Shown here: positions 12,001 through 22,792 of the stretch, piece after piece
How the letters are laid out: the number at the start of each line of letters is the position of its first letter
Position numbering within the stretch: the first letter of the stretch is position 1
Assembly: GCA_015657535.1 (NCBI GenBank)
Contig: JADHZB010001970.1
Coordinates: 2,278 to 38,295, forward strand
DNA from: Nephromyces sp. MM_2019
Taxonomy: Eukaryota > Apicomplexa > Aconoidasida > Nephromycida
Direction of reading: 5' to 3'
DNA: 36,018 nucleotides
Position numbers and translations under genes: made by a program
Notes under the pieces: generated by a model
Database searches by the model: none
The model's input: only the letters and a program-made list of their open reading frames with translations
Told to the model about the DNA's origin: nothing

Positions 12001-12373
12001 CAAACTCTCTAAATCCATTGGTTTGATGTTTTGTGTGCGCTAGAAAGGCAGCTATCTCAACACTATCCAGGGTCACATTATTTTTTAGTGTGTAACCAGA
12101 ATTGCAAAAATAAAAGAATTCTTTACTTTGTTGGATTGCACAGCTAATGTGTGTATGAATTTCTTTTGCTGTTTCAAGTGTGTGGCTACTCTTACCATTA
12201 TATATAAATGGATCACTTGTACTCATGAGTACATACAATAATTTTTCTGGGTTAATTGTTTTCTCAAAACCACTTTCATTGGGGTACGTACACTTTGCAA
12301 TTTCTTGTGATAAAGAAATGTTAATGAGGACAACACAAATTACACACACACATAAAATATATTGTGAGCTCAT
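9088..12373 (-). CDS. Secreted GH19 (class I-type) chitinase-like protein, 4 exons
   Basis: Exons on the minus strand: 12373-11982, 11399-11181, 10268-10039, 9737-9088 (TGA); 1491 nt, 496 residues, phases consistent. Residues 1-22 are a hydrophobic signal peptide. GH19 landmarks: EIAAFLAHTKHQTNGF (106-121), FCTP and YYGRGPLMIRGNVQYG, then MGWAAALWKWMS, FGLTINLLIGEYACC, and a terminal helix with YRVGAFAEILQRMG. The family's first catalytic Glu (the E of HET) is Gln117 here (codon CAA). A second acid in FEQD (E125) remains. About 65 residues rich in His, Thr, Ser and Pro interrupt the domain between the CC motif and the last helix (about 310-378). About 80 residues with seven Cys follow the fold. 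Chitin hydrolysis is the family role; with E to Q, a binding or weak-activity role is possible. It acts in the secretory path or outside the cell. Confidence 0.85.
9440..9660 (-). repeat. In-frame His/Thr/Ser/Pro-rich repeat in chitinase-like gene
   Basis: On the sense strand this is a degenerate array of short CACACH-rich units, among them ACACACTCC and ACACACCCT. They encode strings such as THSTHSTHSTHPTHPTQP. The array lies inside the GH19 domain, between the ACC motif and the C-terminal helix, and looks like an expansion of the genome's AC repeat kept in frame. Confidence 0.85.
10269..11180. repeat. Chitinase intron 2 with long AC array (sense GT)
   Basis: On the minus sense strand the donor GTATGTGTG runs straight into a TG array (plus-strand AC, about 11030-11180). 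The remainder, to the acceptor TTATTCAATAG at 10269, is AT-rich with scattered CA motifs. No extra exon was found in these 900 bases. Confidence 0.8.
11400..11981. repeat. Chitinase intron 1 with an 18-base minisatellite
   Basis: The intron starts GTGTGTGTGAG on the minus strand. At about 11522-11620 a unit of 17-18 bases, of type TGTGTATATGGATGAT, repeats five to six times with point changes (plus-strand reading). It generates an open frame with YMDD units that has no gene support and lies antisense inside the intron. Confidence 0.85.
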
Positions 12374-13560
12374 CTTGGCCTTACATATATTATATTATTA
12401 AATAAACAACATCTTATTTGGGAGAAGTGTGTAGATTTATATATATTGCCAATATTGATTTTATGTGTGAATTACATGTGGGTTTAAAATGTTATGATGA
12501 ATGGGTATATATTTGACTTTTTATTGTACATTTGTAAGGATTTTCAGTATTGAATATGTGTGCTTGATTTGTTGTTAAATAATTATGTATATTGTGTGTG
12601 TGTGATATTTGTTTGTATATGAGTACTTAAGATTTAGTGTTACTTATGTATATGTATGCTTGGTTATAGTTTGAGTGTGCGTTTAATTTTTCGGGTTGCG
12701 TGGGTATATATATGATTTATGGGTGTTTAATTTATGTGTAATCTCAATCTGAACACATGTGAGAAAGTTTTGTTGTGTGTAATCTTGCTTATGCTGGATA
12801 TAATTCTTTAATTTTATTTAGGTTGAAGGTATATGAAATCTTTATATACAATGTGTGTGCGATTTATTAGTGAAAAGCTATATACATTTAACTTCAAATA
12901 AAACCAATTTAATATTAAGCTGTATATACATTGTTAATAATTTATAAATAGGTTATATTTAATATTTGACATTGTGTATGAAATTTTTTAAAATATTATA
13001 ATTTATAAAATCTTAACAAGGAAATATTACTTATCAATTTACTCATACATAAAGAAAATAATTACAAATCGGCATTTTATAAGAAAAATTCAGTATTCCG
13101 TACTTTATTGGAATCATTTTGAATTGAAATTTTGATATATAAACTTATAATCAAACAAAATCATATATTTAATTAACAAAGTCGATGAATGATTCATATA
13201 TATATATATATATAAATATATATATACAACTATATGTGTAAATTAATATGGGTATTTCTATGTATATTTATGTGTGTGTATTTATGTATGTATTTCTACC
13301 TATCTATTCACATATGTGAATTTTCAACTATCTATTTATGTATGTATATTTTCACCTATCTTTTTATGTGTGTATGTTTTATATAAATTTCTAGCTACTA
13401 ACCCTAATTTTAAAGATTAAATTAAATTTTAAAATCAATTAGTAAAATTAACTTAATATAACTAAAATTGTGGATTTATATAAACCTTCCTTTGGTTTGG
13501 ATTTACTTCATGAAATAAATTTTTAAACATTAAAGATTTAAGCTAAAAAAAATTATAGGT
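12374..13560. other. Upstream region of the chitinase-like gene, no gene seen
   Basis: The first 500 bases are TG-interspersed on the plus strand, so CA-rich on the sense strand of the chitinase-like gene. This matches the pattern upstream of the other genes. From about 12870 the sequence is AT-rich with few repeats apart from a TATA run near 13198-13215. It marks the start of a 12-kb repeat-poor block. Confidence 0.6.
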
Positions 13561-13564
13561 ATAC

Positions 13565-13747
13565 ATGACACAATGTGTTTGTGCTTGTGTAAATTACTTT
13601 GTGTGTATTTGTGCAAATCACATAATGTGTGGATGTGTAAATCAATGCTTAAATAAATATGTTTGTAAACCACATTGTGATTATATTTATATGCCCCCTC
13701 ATACGAAATACGTAAATATATATCCCACAGGAAACATGTGTGTGTAA
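13565..13747 (+). other. Short Cys-rich open frame over degenerate TGTGTAAATCA repeats
   Basis: A 60-residue open frame starting MTQCVCACVN holds ten Cys. Most come from an imperfect repeat of the type TGTGTAAATCA or TTGTAAACCA, spaced about 20-30 bases. No signal peptide, intron or family match was recognised. It may be only a decayed minisatellite; listed because of the regular Cys spacing and its place in an otherwise empty stretch. Confidence 0.2.
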
Positions 13748-13934
13748 TTCAAATAAGAACTAAACAATATTTTATTTATTAGTTGGGTGTATGCGATAAT
13801 ACCTCTTGAGTTAAGTATTATTAGAGTCTGGAAATCTATACTGAATTTTAGTTTTAGATTTAATGTTGAAATGTAAATCAAGACAAAATGTGTATAAATA
13901 TTGTATAAAAGTTGGAGCATTCATTTATTTAAAC

Positions 13935-14271
13935 CTTGGTGTGTAGGTACCAATTGTGTCTTAAAATCGATCAAGGAGTTACCCTTGGTTTTTTCCAGGT
14001 ATAAAATGGATTTCATTATAAATTTGCAAGCAAATGTCACCTTATCAATTTATATAAAACTGTAATTAGTCATAATCATGTGCAGTATGTAACTGTTTAC
14101 ATAATATGTATTACTCCACATTTGTGTATTTTTTTCAAAAAAGTACATCAACAAATTTGCATATGCTTGTTGAGGGGTAGAGTGCCTACACAAGTTATTT
14201 GAAACACACTGGTTAGTCATACACACAGCCCACTGATATACACAAATAGCAAACACGCACAAACCATTCAC
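13935..14271 (-). pseudogene. Possible remnant of a small secreted protein gene, perhaps chitinase-like
   Basis: A 73-codon minus-strand open frame (14271-14050) without its own upstream ATG reads with protein-like composition, for example STPQQAYANLLMYFFEKN. A second coding-like stretch follows at about 14022-13935 (TFACKFIMKSILYLEK, then a THQG). The hydrophobic Cys-containing start, the TPQQ..LLMYF block and the final THQG sit in the same order as NPEKLLYVLM and KHQTNG in the neighbouring chitinase-like exon 1. The similarity is weak and no complete splice model works without introns of 16-20 bases. I therefore call it a possible decayed paralogue only. Confidence 0.25.
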
Positions 14272-14279
14272 TCATAATC

Positions 14280-15451
14280 CATATGCTACAATACACCGAT
14301 ATATCACTTGTATGTAACTTCCCTTGGAAACGCAAAAACATGTAATTTATACTCACATGGGAAACAAATAGAAAAAAAAGATCTATGTGTTTAGGTTACA
14401 AATTTTATAACATAAAACGAATAATTCGTTACACTCAACATAAGCTTATTAATAGCAAGCTTTGTCATATATTTTTCAAATGTGACAAGTATAGTCAGGT
14501 GGGTGAGCCGTTAGCTTGATCTTTGAAAGAAAACTAAACTTATAAAATTTTCTCCAGTAATTTTGAACTATTTATTTTAAGAAAATTATTCTCAAAAGTT
14601 ACTATTCACACAAACGCTCCTGTTAAATTATAAATGCAAATTACGTAAACACACTTCTTGACAATACACAAGCTCACATATACACACACATATATTGTTC
14701 ACAAAGAAACTTGCAACTACACACAAATATATATACATTAATAATTACATAGAAACCTACAAACACTCGTGGCATTACGCTTTTTGTGTGATTTGGCAAT
14801 TCCTTTTCTTATCTATAATATATATTTCTAACAAAACCTTGATATACAACTACGCCTTTTATCCTTACACAAGTATTTAACTCTTAAAACTTTATTTGCA
14901 TATAACCTATGCAATTTGATATTAAATCATTACTCAAAAACACACTTTTGATACAAATTAAAACCTGTTTTATTTTTACAGTAATAATCTACAAAGAGAT
15001 AAAAATACACGCATACTCGTACTAACGGATAGAAACACACTTTCTTTCTATATATATATAGAAATGATTAATGCATGGCCATGAAACTTAAACATTTTCC
15101 TTTGTAGAACATACTTATTATAAAAACAGCATTTATTTACAATAATCTTTATAATTAAGGCACTCATTATAATAAAACTATTAAGGATATATCACCAAAT
15201 ATAAAATTAAAGCAGAAGTGCACATAATTTATTCAATTAAACTGAAAACCAAAATTTCGATGCAATTTTTCCGGAATCAATCTAATTAATTCAACAAATC
15301 TCAATGATCCAATATTAAAAATTTCCATATATTTTGTTTACATTATTACACAGATGTATACATTGGAATTCCATTATAATTGAAAAGTTACACATACAGC
15401 ATAAATACACTTAAATTTGAGAATTGATACAAAGGTCAGACAGATTCAAGT
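14280..15451. other. AT-rich region with no gene seen
   Basis: Low-complexity AT sequence with scattered ACACA but no long repeats and no open frame with coding character. The last hundred bases are the presumed 5' flank of the gene starting at 15452, whose ATG follows GACAGATTCAAGT. Confidence 0.6.
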
Positions 15452-16039
15452 ATGTCCTCTTCAAACGACAATTATACACACAAACATTCAAGTTTTTTTT
15501 CTATATTTTCGAATATGAATTTTAAATTTTTTGATCTTGGGGAGAAAAATAGAGACTCATCGGAAGATGAGATGCCCCAGCCTGGTATGCCAACCGCCCC
15601 ATATTTTGTGGTACCCGCGTTTTATGCAACCACATTTTATATGATGAAATCACGAATAAATTCCTTTAAAATAATGAGGCAAATGATGTATATGGTGACA
15701 AATATGGATAAGAAAATGGTTTTTTTTATGTTCGGTTTCTTCAAAATGTTTGAAGCAATGTATATGGCCTATAAATGCATGAAGGATTGGCCTAGCAACA
15801 GTTCTGAAAAATGGAAAAAAACAATAAAATGGATGGCTTATACATTTATGTTTGGTTTCCCAATGTTTCATTACTACAAAAAAATGAAGGAGGAAAAAAC
15901 TGAAAAGAATATGAAGGATATGGACCAAAAAGGCAACGCTGTGACAGCGTCCGAAAATTTTGAAAAAGAGGAAGATAATATGGGTGGAAATATGGGAAGT
16001 CAAACAGGAGATATGGCTAGTAACAATGATAAAAATTAG
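15452..16039 (+). CDS. Met-rich protein of unknown function, intronless
   Basis: A single open frame of 195 residues from ATG to TAG, not recognised as any family. Residues 1-45 are polar (Ser, Asn, Asp/Glu). A Pro-rich motif, PQPGMPTAPYFVVPAFYATT, leads into two or three hydrophobic/aromatic stretches (about 47-65, 84-110, 128-143). These are separated by basic segments such as KWKKTIKW. A highly charged tail (KKMKEEKTEKNMKDMD) follows, then a Gly/Asn/Met-rich end. Met is very frequent, at more than one in eight residues. The layout suggests a small membrane-associated protein. It has almost no Thr-His repeat, unlike genes outside the repeat-poor block. Coding status rests on length and biased composition against an AT-rich, stop-rich background. 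Confidence 0.7.
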   Translation: MSSSNDNYTHKHSSFFSIFSNMNFKFFDLGEKNRDSSEDEMPQPGMPTAPYFVVPAFYATTFYMMKSRINSFKIMRQMMYMVTNMDKKMVFFMFGFFKMFEAMYMAYKCMKDWPSNSSEKWKKTIKWMAYTFMFGFPMFHYYKKMKEEKTEKNMKDMDQKGNAVTASENFEKEEDNMGGNMGSQTGDMASNNDKN

Positions 16040-19024
16040 AGTATATATAAAAATGATCAAAAATTGAATATTCGCTAATGAAATGAAAATCATTAAAACT
16101 TGGGTATATTGTAATATTTTCATGAATTTATGGAGTAAAAATCTTGATCTTTTATATATTTTTTTTTATTACTTTTGGTTAGTTATAGCTTGTATATATT
16201 TGGAATTCAACTTAAATTGTATTTTAATCTTAAAACTTTACTCATTATAATATTTAATTTCACAATTACTATTATTTCTAAGCTGTTTTCAAGTTTAATA
16301 TAACCAATTTTTTATCAAACTTTGAAATAAAACTCTTGTCATTCGGTCTTATTGTGTATGATGCGGCGATTGTGCATACTTTATGTGTGTTTATATGGTG
16401 TATGTGCATTCTTTTGTGCGTGTTTGTGATATGCTTGCATATTTTATGTGTGTTTGTGTTTTACTTGTGTTTTTATTTATTTACTTATCTGTAAATTATT
16501 TTGTGTCTACTTACAATTAGATACATGTCTCTATGCTTTATATACATATAAGTATGCTTTTTCGATGTTTGTGTGAGCTATATGATTTCATGCTTGTAAT
16601 ACTACAAGGTATAAAGAAATAATACTAAAGTAATTGCACTAGGAGAAAAATATTCTAGTTACCTAGAATTTAAGAGCCAACTAAGTTACATAATTAACAT
16701 ACCCTAACCTAATAATACATTAGAGCGAGTTAAAAGATGAGAAAAACTTATAATAAAATATTGTAACAACGGTGAGGCAAAAGAAAACAGAAACAGAAAA
16801 ATTCAAGAGAAAAATTGAAAATTTACATAAGAAAAATCAAAAAATTACTCAAAACAAGTTCAATATAAGCTTTGTAAATAGGAAATCGTACATAATTCAT
16901 TTTTCTTAAGCTTTCGATTTATATTGATAAAAAATGAACATTGCATTTTCAAAATAAAGAATAAAGAAACAATTTAGACAAAAAAGTGCTAATAGTACAA
17001 GCATCCAAAATAGTATTTAATTTTGAAAATAAATAGTGTTTTACCATGCTTTCGTAGGTTTACCTTTAAACATTATTTTTTCCTAGTGATTCGAGAAAGT
17101 TTTGTTTGCTAATAAGCTAAAATATTGAGCATGTGATTTCCTATTGAGATTTAATTATAGCTCTGCACACGTCAATACCCAAAATACTCATTAAATCCTC
17201 ATAATTGATTTGTTAAAGCATCGTCTTTTCTAACTTAGGATTTAACAATACTTATACGCTATTTTATTCTATCCAGGATTATATACTTTCAGACGCTTAG
17301 CTGTGTGTACTTAATTTTGCCTTAATAAATAAATGTATAGTGAGATATATAGCTCATTAAGTTTTTAAAAATAAAAATAATGTATAATTATCTGTGTAAA
17401 TATCAACAATCTTATTAATTGCTGTGTTTCCAATTCAAATTCAATATTTAATTCAAACATTACTTAATTAAAAAAATAGTGTCTAAAGATATAAGTATAT
17501 TTTTCTTGTTTTTCTGTAGTTTTATATAGAAATTTGGTAAAGATATTACAAATCATTGCGAAATGTCTGTTGCTTGATAACAAATTTTTTTTTGTTGTTT
17601 ATAGTAGCTTTCTGACATATATATGTTGCTTATCATTAATTATTTATTAATTAATATGGATAACCTCATCTTGTTTGAAACTTTGCAAGTATTTCCAATA
17701 TTATAAGTCAATGAAATTTGCTGGCATCATACCAAACATTCCACAGGGGTGAAACTTTATCACAAAGTGATAATGTTATATAAACTTCATTACTACTCAC
17801 TTGGTTTTGTACTCCTTATGATTTACGTTTATATTAATGTGCAAGTAATTTAATTTGCAAGTAATTCAACATATATCTAATTTTATTTCAGACTTATTTG
17901 ATTTGTGATTTTACGATTTTTTAGTGTATATAATTCGATCCCCTGTATTGATATATATATATATATTTTTTAAATTGTCATAATTTTTATGTTATTATTT
18001 TATGATAATCTTTATACTCTTTTTGGGATCTTAGATAAATATTAGATGTCTGTGTATTTTATATACGAGATGATTGTACAATTTTATAATTACTGATTCA
18101 TGCAATGAGTTTATGGTATCTTGATTCTATCACATTTACTTTATTTGCTTTTGAAATATAAGACTACTATGCTAGTTATAAAACTTTAAAAAATGTTCTA
18201 CAAAATATTTTTTGATATAACCAACTTATGTAACCCACCAGATAGATAATTAAACAAACAATTTAATATTCGAGTTAATGAAAGTATTGATTAATTTTAG
18301 CATGGATAAAAAAAATTTAAAGAATAAACTCCTTAGACATTAGACTTTTTAGGAAATTTGTAGTTGTAATTTTCATGAAATCTGGAGTCAGATTGAATCT
18401 CGATGAAATCATAAAACTCCAAATAAGTAAAGTAAAAAAGTCTATAAAAGAATGCGAAATGTAACTTAAAAGTCGATTAATTATAAGCATTCACTTTAAA
18501 AGCACAATAAAATAGCTTTGGATAAATTTTGGCTATACAAAATCCTTGGATATAAAATAGCTCACATGGGCTGAAAAGTTTATGTTGTTATATTTTTTAT
18601 TGTCGCTCAATTTTAATCAGTTACACTACGTGGTAGTTCAGCTTTTTAATTAAAAACCTTTTGGTTTGAGTGAAAATAATTAATATTGCTGCCTGTTATT
18701 ATATAGATCAACTGCTTTTCAATCTTAAAAATTCAAATGAATTTAATTACTATTTAGTTCCCCAAATCAACACACTTTCTCAATTTAGTCGGAGGATTAT
18801 TGTAAATATATTGAATACTATTTTACGAGTTAAGTCAGATCATTTAAAAAACTGTTTAACATTTAATAACCTCTTTTAACTTATAGATTGATCACTACAA
18901 AGACCTCTCTGTGCTTCTAGTTTAGAGCTGTTACAAATATTTATAACAGTAAACAACCAACTCACAAGTTAAATTGATATAAATATAATCACCTAGCAAA
19001 TTTAATTTTTATTATACCGAGAAA
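16040..19024. other. Three kilobases of AT-rich DNA with no gene seen
   Basis: No open frame above about 70 codons has protein-like composition, no tRNA-like fold was recognised, and AC/TG arrays are nearly absent except mild TGTGTTT-type spacing at 16370-16460. An A-rich stretch lies at 16740-16860 and a TATA run near 17950-17963. The open frame at 18670-18879 has no upstream or family support. The region may contain gene relics too worn to read. Confidence 0.6.
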
Positions 19025-20631
19025 ATGGTAAGTGCTAAATTCACACGAACGGATTTTGTCAACTCCATAAATCCTTATTCATTAGTAAAATTCAGTAAGT
19101 CCGCTAATGGATATCTCGGTGCCAAATTCTTCTACTTTTTGTCATATAATTACTATATAACAAAAGGTTTCCTTCATGGAGTTTTAAATACAAGCTCAAT
19201 ATATTATTATATTGACCATGGTTTGGATAACACACCACAAAGCTACAATTTTACATTATCGAGGCTTCACGGTCCATGAAAGGATTCATAGGTGTCATTT
19301 CCGACTTATTTCCACTATTTGGTTATAACAAGACATCGTATTTGATACTTTAAACAATTCTTGCAGCAGTGGCATCTTTTTGTATTATTGTTATCCCAGA
19401 TGATATTATGTTTTCCATTTGGCAAGTACCTGCATTATTTATATTTTTCGCACACTTACAGGGATCTGCGGGAGACTTGCAGAAGGTAAGTATGTTGAGA
19501 AGATGAAGGAGAGACCAGAAAGCAAGGGTTCCATTGTCAGTTATGTGTGGTGGTGCCAGCAATTTGGTAGTTTTTGGCCCACATTATTCATTGGGCCTCT
19601 TTCTGAAGTGATGAACATGAGGTAGATGTTTATCGTCGTGTTTGCTCTGGTTATTATGATGTTCCCATTGTTAGTAGCTGGATGCATGGTTAATGATAAA
19701 GTACCTAGTAATCTAACAAAAAAATTTGACACTAAAAAGTTTAAAAATAATTGGAAACTCATGGTAATTGGACTCCTAATGTGTAGCTTAGCTTTATGCC
19801 TAGTTCTTATGGCAACAACAGATTACATGGTAGTATTTGCAGTCTAAGTGATAGGCTCAATCTTGTTATGTATAGGTGTTGCATTTGCTATACGACCTAT
19901 AATTGCCAAGGCTGTCATATACCTGTTCTTGTCGACAGCAACATATGGTGGCGATGGTGGTTCAGTAACGAACGGGGCATTAGCAACTGATGAATGTTAG
20001 GAAGGTGCACCTGGTCTAACACGTCTGGAAATATCAACCTATGGTGGTATTGCAGCGAATATTGCTGCACTATTAGGTGTGTGGATATATTCGATGTATT
20101 TCACAAAACACAAATTGAGAACAACGATTTGGACTACCACTGTGATACGTATTTTATCTGGATTAATAACAGTAGGATGGACAATGAGGTGGAATGTTGC
20201 TATTGGCATAACTGATCCAATTTTTTATATCTTCGGTGATGCTGGTTTTGGATTCATTCTATACGTGATGGATTTCATGCCTATAAATATGTTGATTGCC
20301 AAGTTGTGCCCAAAAAGTGTCGAAGTTACTATCTATGCAATCATGGCTGGATTTTCTAATTTCGGTCAAAATGTGGCGGCCTACTATGGTATTACATTAA
20401 CCAATCTCCTTAATGTACATGCAGTCTTAACCGAGAGTGTGTGTGAATTTACAACAAATCTTACAATGTTGGTATTTATTGACACTACCCCTAGTTCAGA
20501 TTTCTGACGCATTTTTCTTAATACCTAACAAATACATTGATGAGGATTTTCTTGGTGAGAATGAAGCTTATAATAAATTTAACATGAAACCAAATGAAGA
20601 AACAAAAGCACCTTTCACTGCTTACGTATAA
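19025..20631 (+). pseudogene. BT1/folate-biopterin transporter pseudogene (multiple frameshifts and stops)
   Basis: Joined across frames, the conceptual protein follows the BT1 family of multi-pass membrane transporters. Landmarks: NPYSLVKFSKSANGYLG near the start, SMKGFIGVISDLFPLFGY after the first loop, AHLQGSAGDLQ then EGKYVEKM, and later LTRLEISTYGGIAANIAALL and TIYAIMAGFSNFGQNVAA. The C terminus reads TLPLVQISDAFFLIPNKYID. Lesions seen: frame change near 19270 (at the family's PWSMK site), TAA at 19351, frame change near 19480, TAG at 19623, TAA at 19845, TAG at 19998, frame change near 20480. It is otherwise nearly full length and lacks visible introns. Such transporters import folates or related compounds. 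This copy cannot make an intact protein unless the assembly is wrong. It carries no Thr-His repeat. Confidence 0.88.
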
Positions 20632-21267
20632 AAGTCTTTTAGTTTTTTTCTTTTATAAGTAATACCTATAAAACAGAAATTTATTTTTGCGCATTTTTAT
20701 TTCTTATTTTTAATAACTTGGTTTAATTTATAATTCTTGATTTCATTTTAACAATGTCTTACTTAATTTTTTAAAACTGTATGTATCTTTACTATTGCAA
20801 TTTTTTACAAATATGAATATGTAATTGTAGTCCTAACAAGTTTATGTTGAATAAAAATATCAATGAATATTACATTTTATACCGAATTATACTAATCACT
20901 GATTTTATATTTTTCTAATTTAAAAAAAATAATTTATTATGTATAATTTATTATATAATTAATTCATTTTCAACACTATTATAAGTATATTGTTAAGTAT
21001 TTTACACTACTTGCTTTTTTTATATATATTAGCTTTTTTTTTCATAAATTTTAAAATAAAACAAACCATTTAAATTTACACATAATACTGTCTATATAAA
21101 TCTATTAGCTAAAAATTAAATGAATATGCATTGTAAGCAATTGTATAAAATTTTGGAAACCAAATTTGGACGTGTTTTTTTAAGGTTTTATATAGTTTAA
21201 ACATAGATTTTACATTCACACACAAGAAAAAGCTTTGAGAATTAAAAAACTAAGAATAATATTTTTA
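20632..21267. other. AT-rich convergent spacer, no gene seen
   Basis: Very AT-rich, with T and A runs and no open frames of note. It lies between the pseudogene (+) and the 3' end of the minus-strand four-exon gene. It contains AATAAA-like sequences on both strands (for example near 20850 on plus) that could serve as polyadenylation signals, which is not decidable from sequence. Confidence 0.6.
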
Positions 21268-22792
21268 TTAGAATGGTACACCATATGGATAAGCACTCCA
21301 AGGTATCATTTGGTCATACATATTAGAATCAGATGGGTCCTTTGGCTCAAACAGTGCATTCTAACAAATATATAAGAATTAGATATGTATGGGGTCAATC
21401 TTATTTTTGTACCAGACTTATTTATGACTAAAATAGTGTAGATATAAATAAATGTGTAAATTTTGTTGTAACTTACAGGATAGGGTAGAGCATCCATCCT
21501 ATAACTATTCATATCTTTCCCTAATATATATTTATTAAATAATTGAGATATCATGTCATTCTAGGTCAAAGAAATTAAAATATTATTAACTGAACACATA
21601 ATTTAATATCGAGGCACCCACAATTAAAATTACAATTACTCACATAGTTAAAATCACACACACACTTTCATAGTTAAAATCCCATAAACAATCATAATTA
21701 TACACACATGTGTTAAAATCACACATGAACACATATTCAAAACCAATCACACTTATACATAGTCAGAATCACGCATACACATACACAGTCAAAATAACAA
21801 ACACACTTACAGTCATAACCAACGCCTTGGGGTTTAAAGTTGAGTGAAGGTTTCCAATCAGGTATGTTTATAGGTGGGTATGCTAACAACTCACCATACT
21901 TACAAATTTGCGCTGGCTTTTCACTCATTTGTGAGGCGCTCTCTGGTACGTGCTTTTCTTCTGATTTTATTGATAAAGTTTCACCAAACTTTTCCTTGTA
22001 TCCAGGTAAAGTTACATGAAATGGTTTGGGTGCACCTAAAAAATAGTTTTAAATCAAATTTGTACTTATAACTTTGGATCGGTTTGTGATTTTTGTCGGT
22101 CTGAAGTTTTGGTCGGTGAGTGACTTTGGTTGCTGGAGTGTGGTTTTGCTTTTTATTTGCGCACAAATTCACGCACACACATGCACAACACACATACAAA
22201 CGCATTCTAATTTGGAATTAATCAATACCATTAACATACACACATATCCATTATTCCCACCAATTAATTAAATCACCCATATCCACACTAGCTATCAGTT
22301 TCTACACATACTACAAAACACCCTATCAAATACAGTACAAATACTAGCTCATACTGAACACACATTATTTCATAGTCAACACACAAACACATCCAATTAC
22401 CACCACATTATGGTTTACTAGTTGAGCACACATATAATTCCACTACACACACAATAGCAATAACACACACTAGCCAAACACCCTCACATCCCCAATCCTC
22501 TACAAACACACACTAGCAACATATCTGAACGATACCAAAACAAAATTACAACATATGCAAAAGCCTAAACACACATATAGATACACACACACACACACAG
22601 CTTACTTGCTTTATCATAAGGTTGAACTGAGGGATCAACAATTGTTTCTTCCCATGCCTTAAACTCCTCCTTCGACTCAAAAAAATTATTTGAATTTATT
22701 TCATCACTTTCGGGAACACTGACCGAAGGCGCTGTTAAATAACCAGCGCGCTTGGTAGAGTCGATGGATGATTTAGCGGATGATTCTTTCAT
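21268..22792 (-). CDS. Conserved-looking protein of unknown function, 4 exons, 182 residues
   Basis: Minus-strand exons: 22792-22606, 22035-21811, 21520-21477, 21360-21268 (TAA); 549 nt with matching phases 1, 1 and 0. I chose acceptor 21521 for exon 3 because it restores phase and gives GYDWKDMNSYRMDALPYP. The upstream in-frame extension starting MISQLF does not fit the phase. The protein is polar and has no signal peptide or membrane segment. The N terminus is Ser/Lys/Glu-rich (MKESSAKSSIDSTKRAGYL), the middle holds PFHVTLPGYKEKFGE and YGELLAYPPINIPDWKPSL, and the end is rich in Pro, Tyr and Trp (MIPWSAYPYGVPF). I do not recognise the family. Ordered Trp/Tyr/Pro motifs across four exons argue for a real gene, possibly a structural or complex subunit. 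Exons are free of the AC repeat, but its introns hold CA/TG motifs. Confidence 0.72.

Noticed and set aside
17900..17960. TTCGATCCCC resembling a tRNA T-arm
   Set aside because: No matching acceptor stem, D-arm or anticodon arm can be drawn in the preceding 80 bases.
19025..20631. Stop-codon reassignment as an explanation for the interrupted BT1 frame
   Set aside because: Both TAA and TAG interrupt it and true frameshifts occur as well, while every other gene model here runs without internal stops and ends at TAA, TAG or TGA.
21477..21554. Longer version of exon 3 starting MISQLFNKYILGK
   Set aside because: Its acceptor would create a stop with the preceding phase-1 exon; the acceptor at 21521 restores phase and gives a coherent protein.
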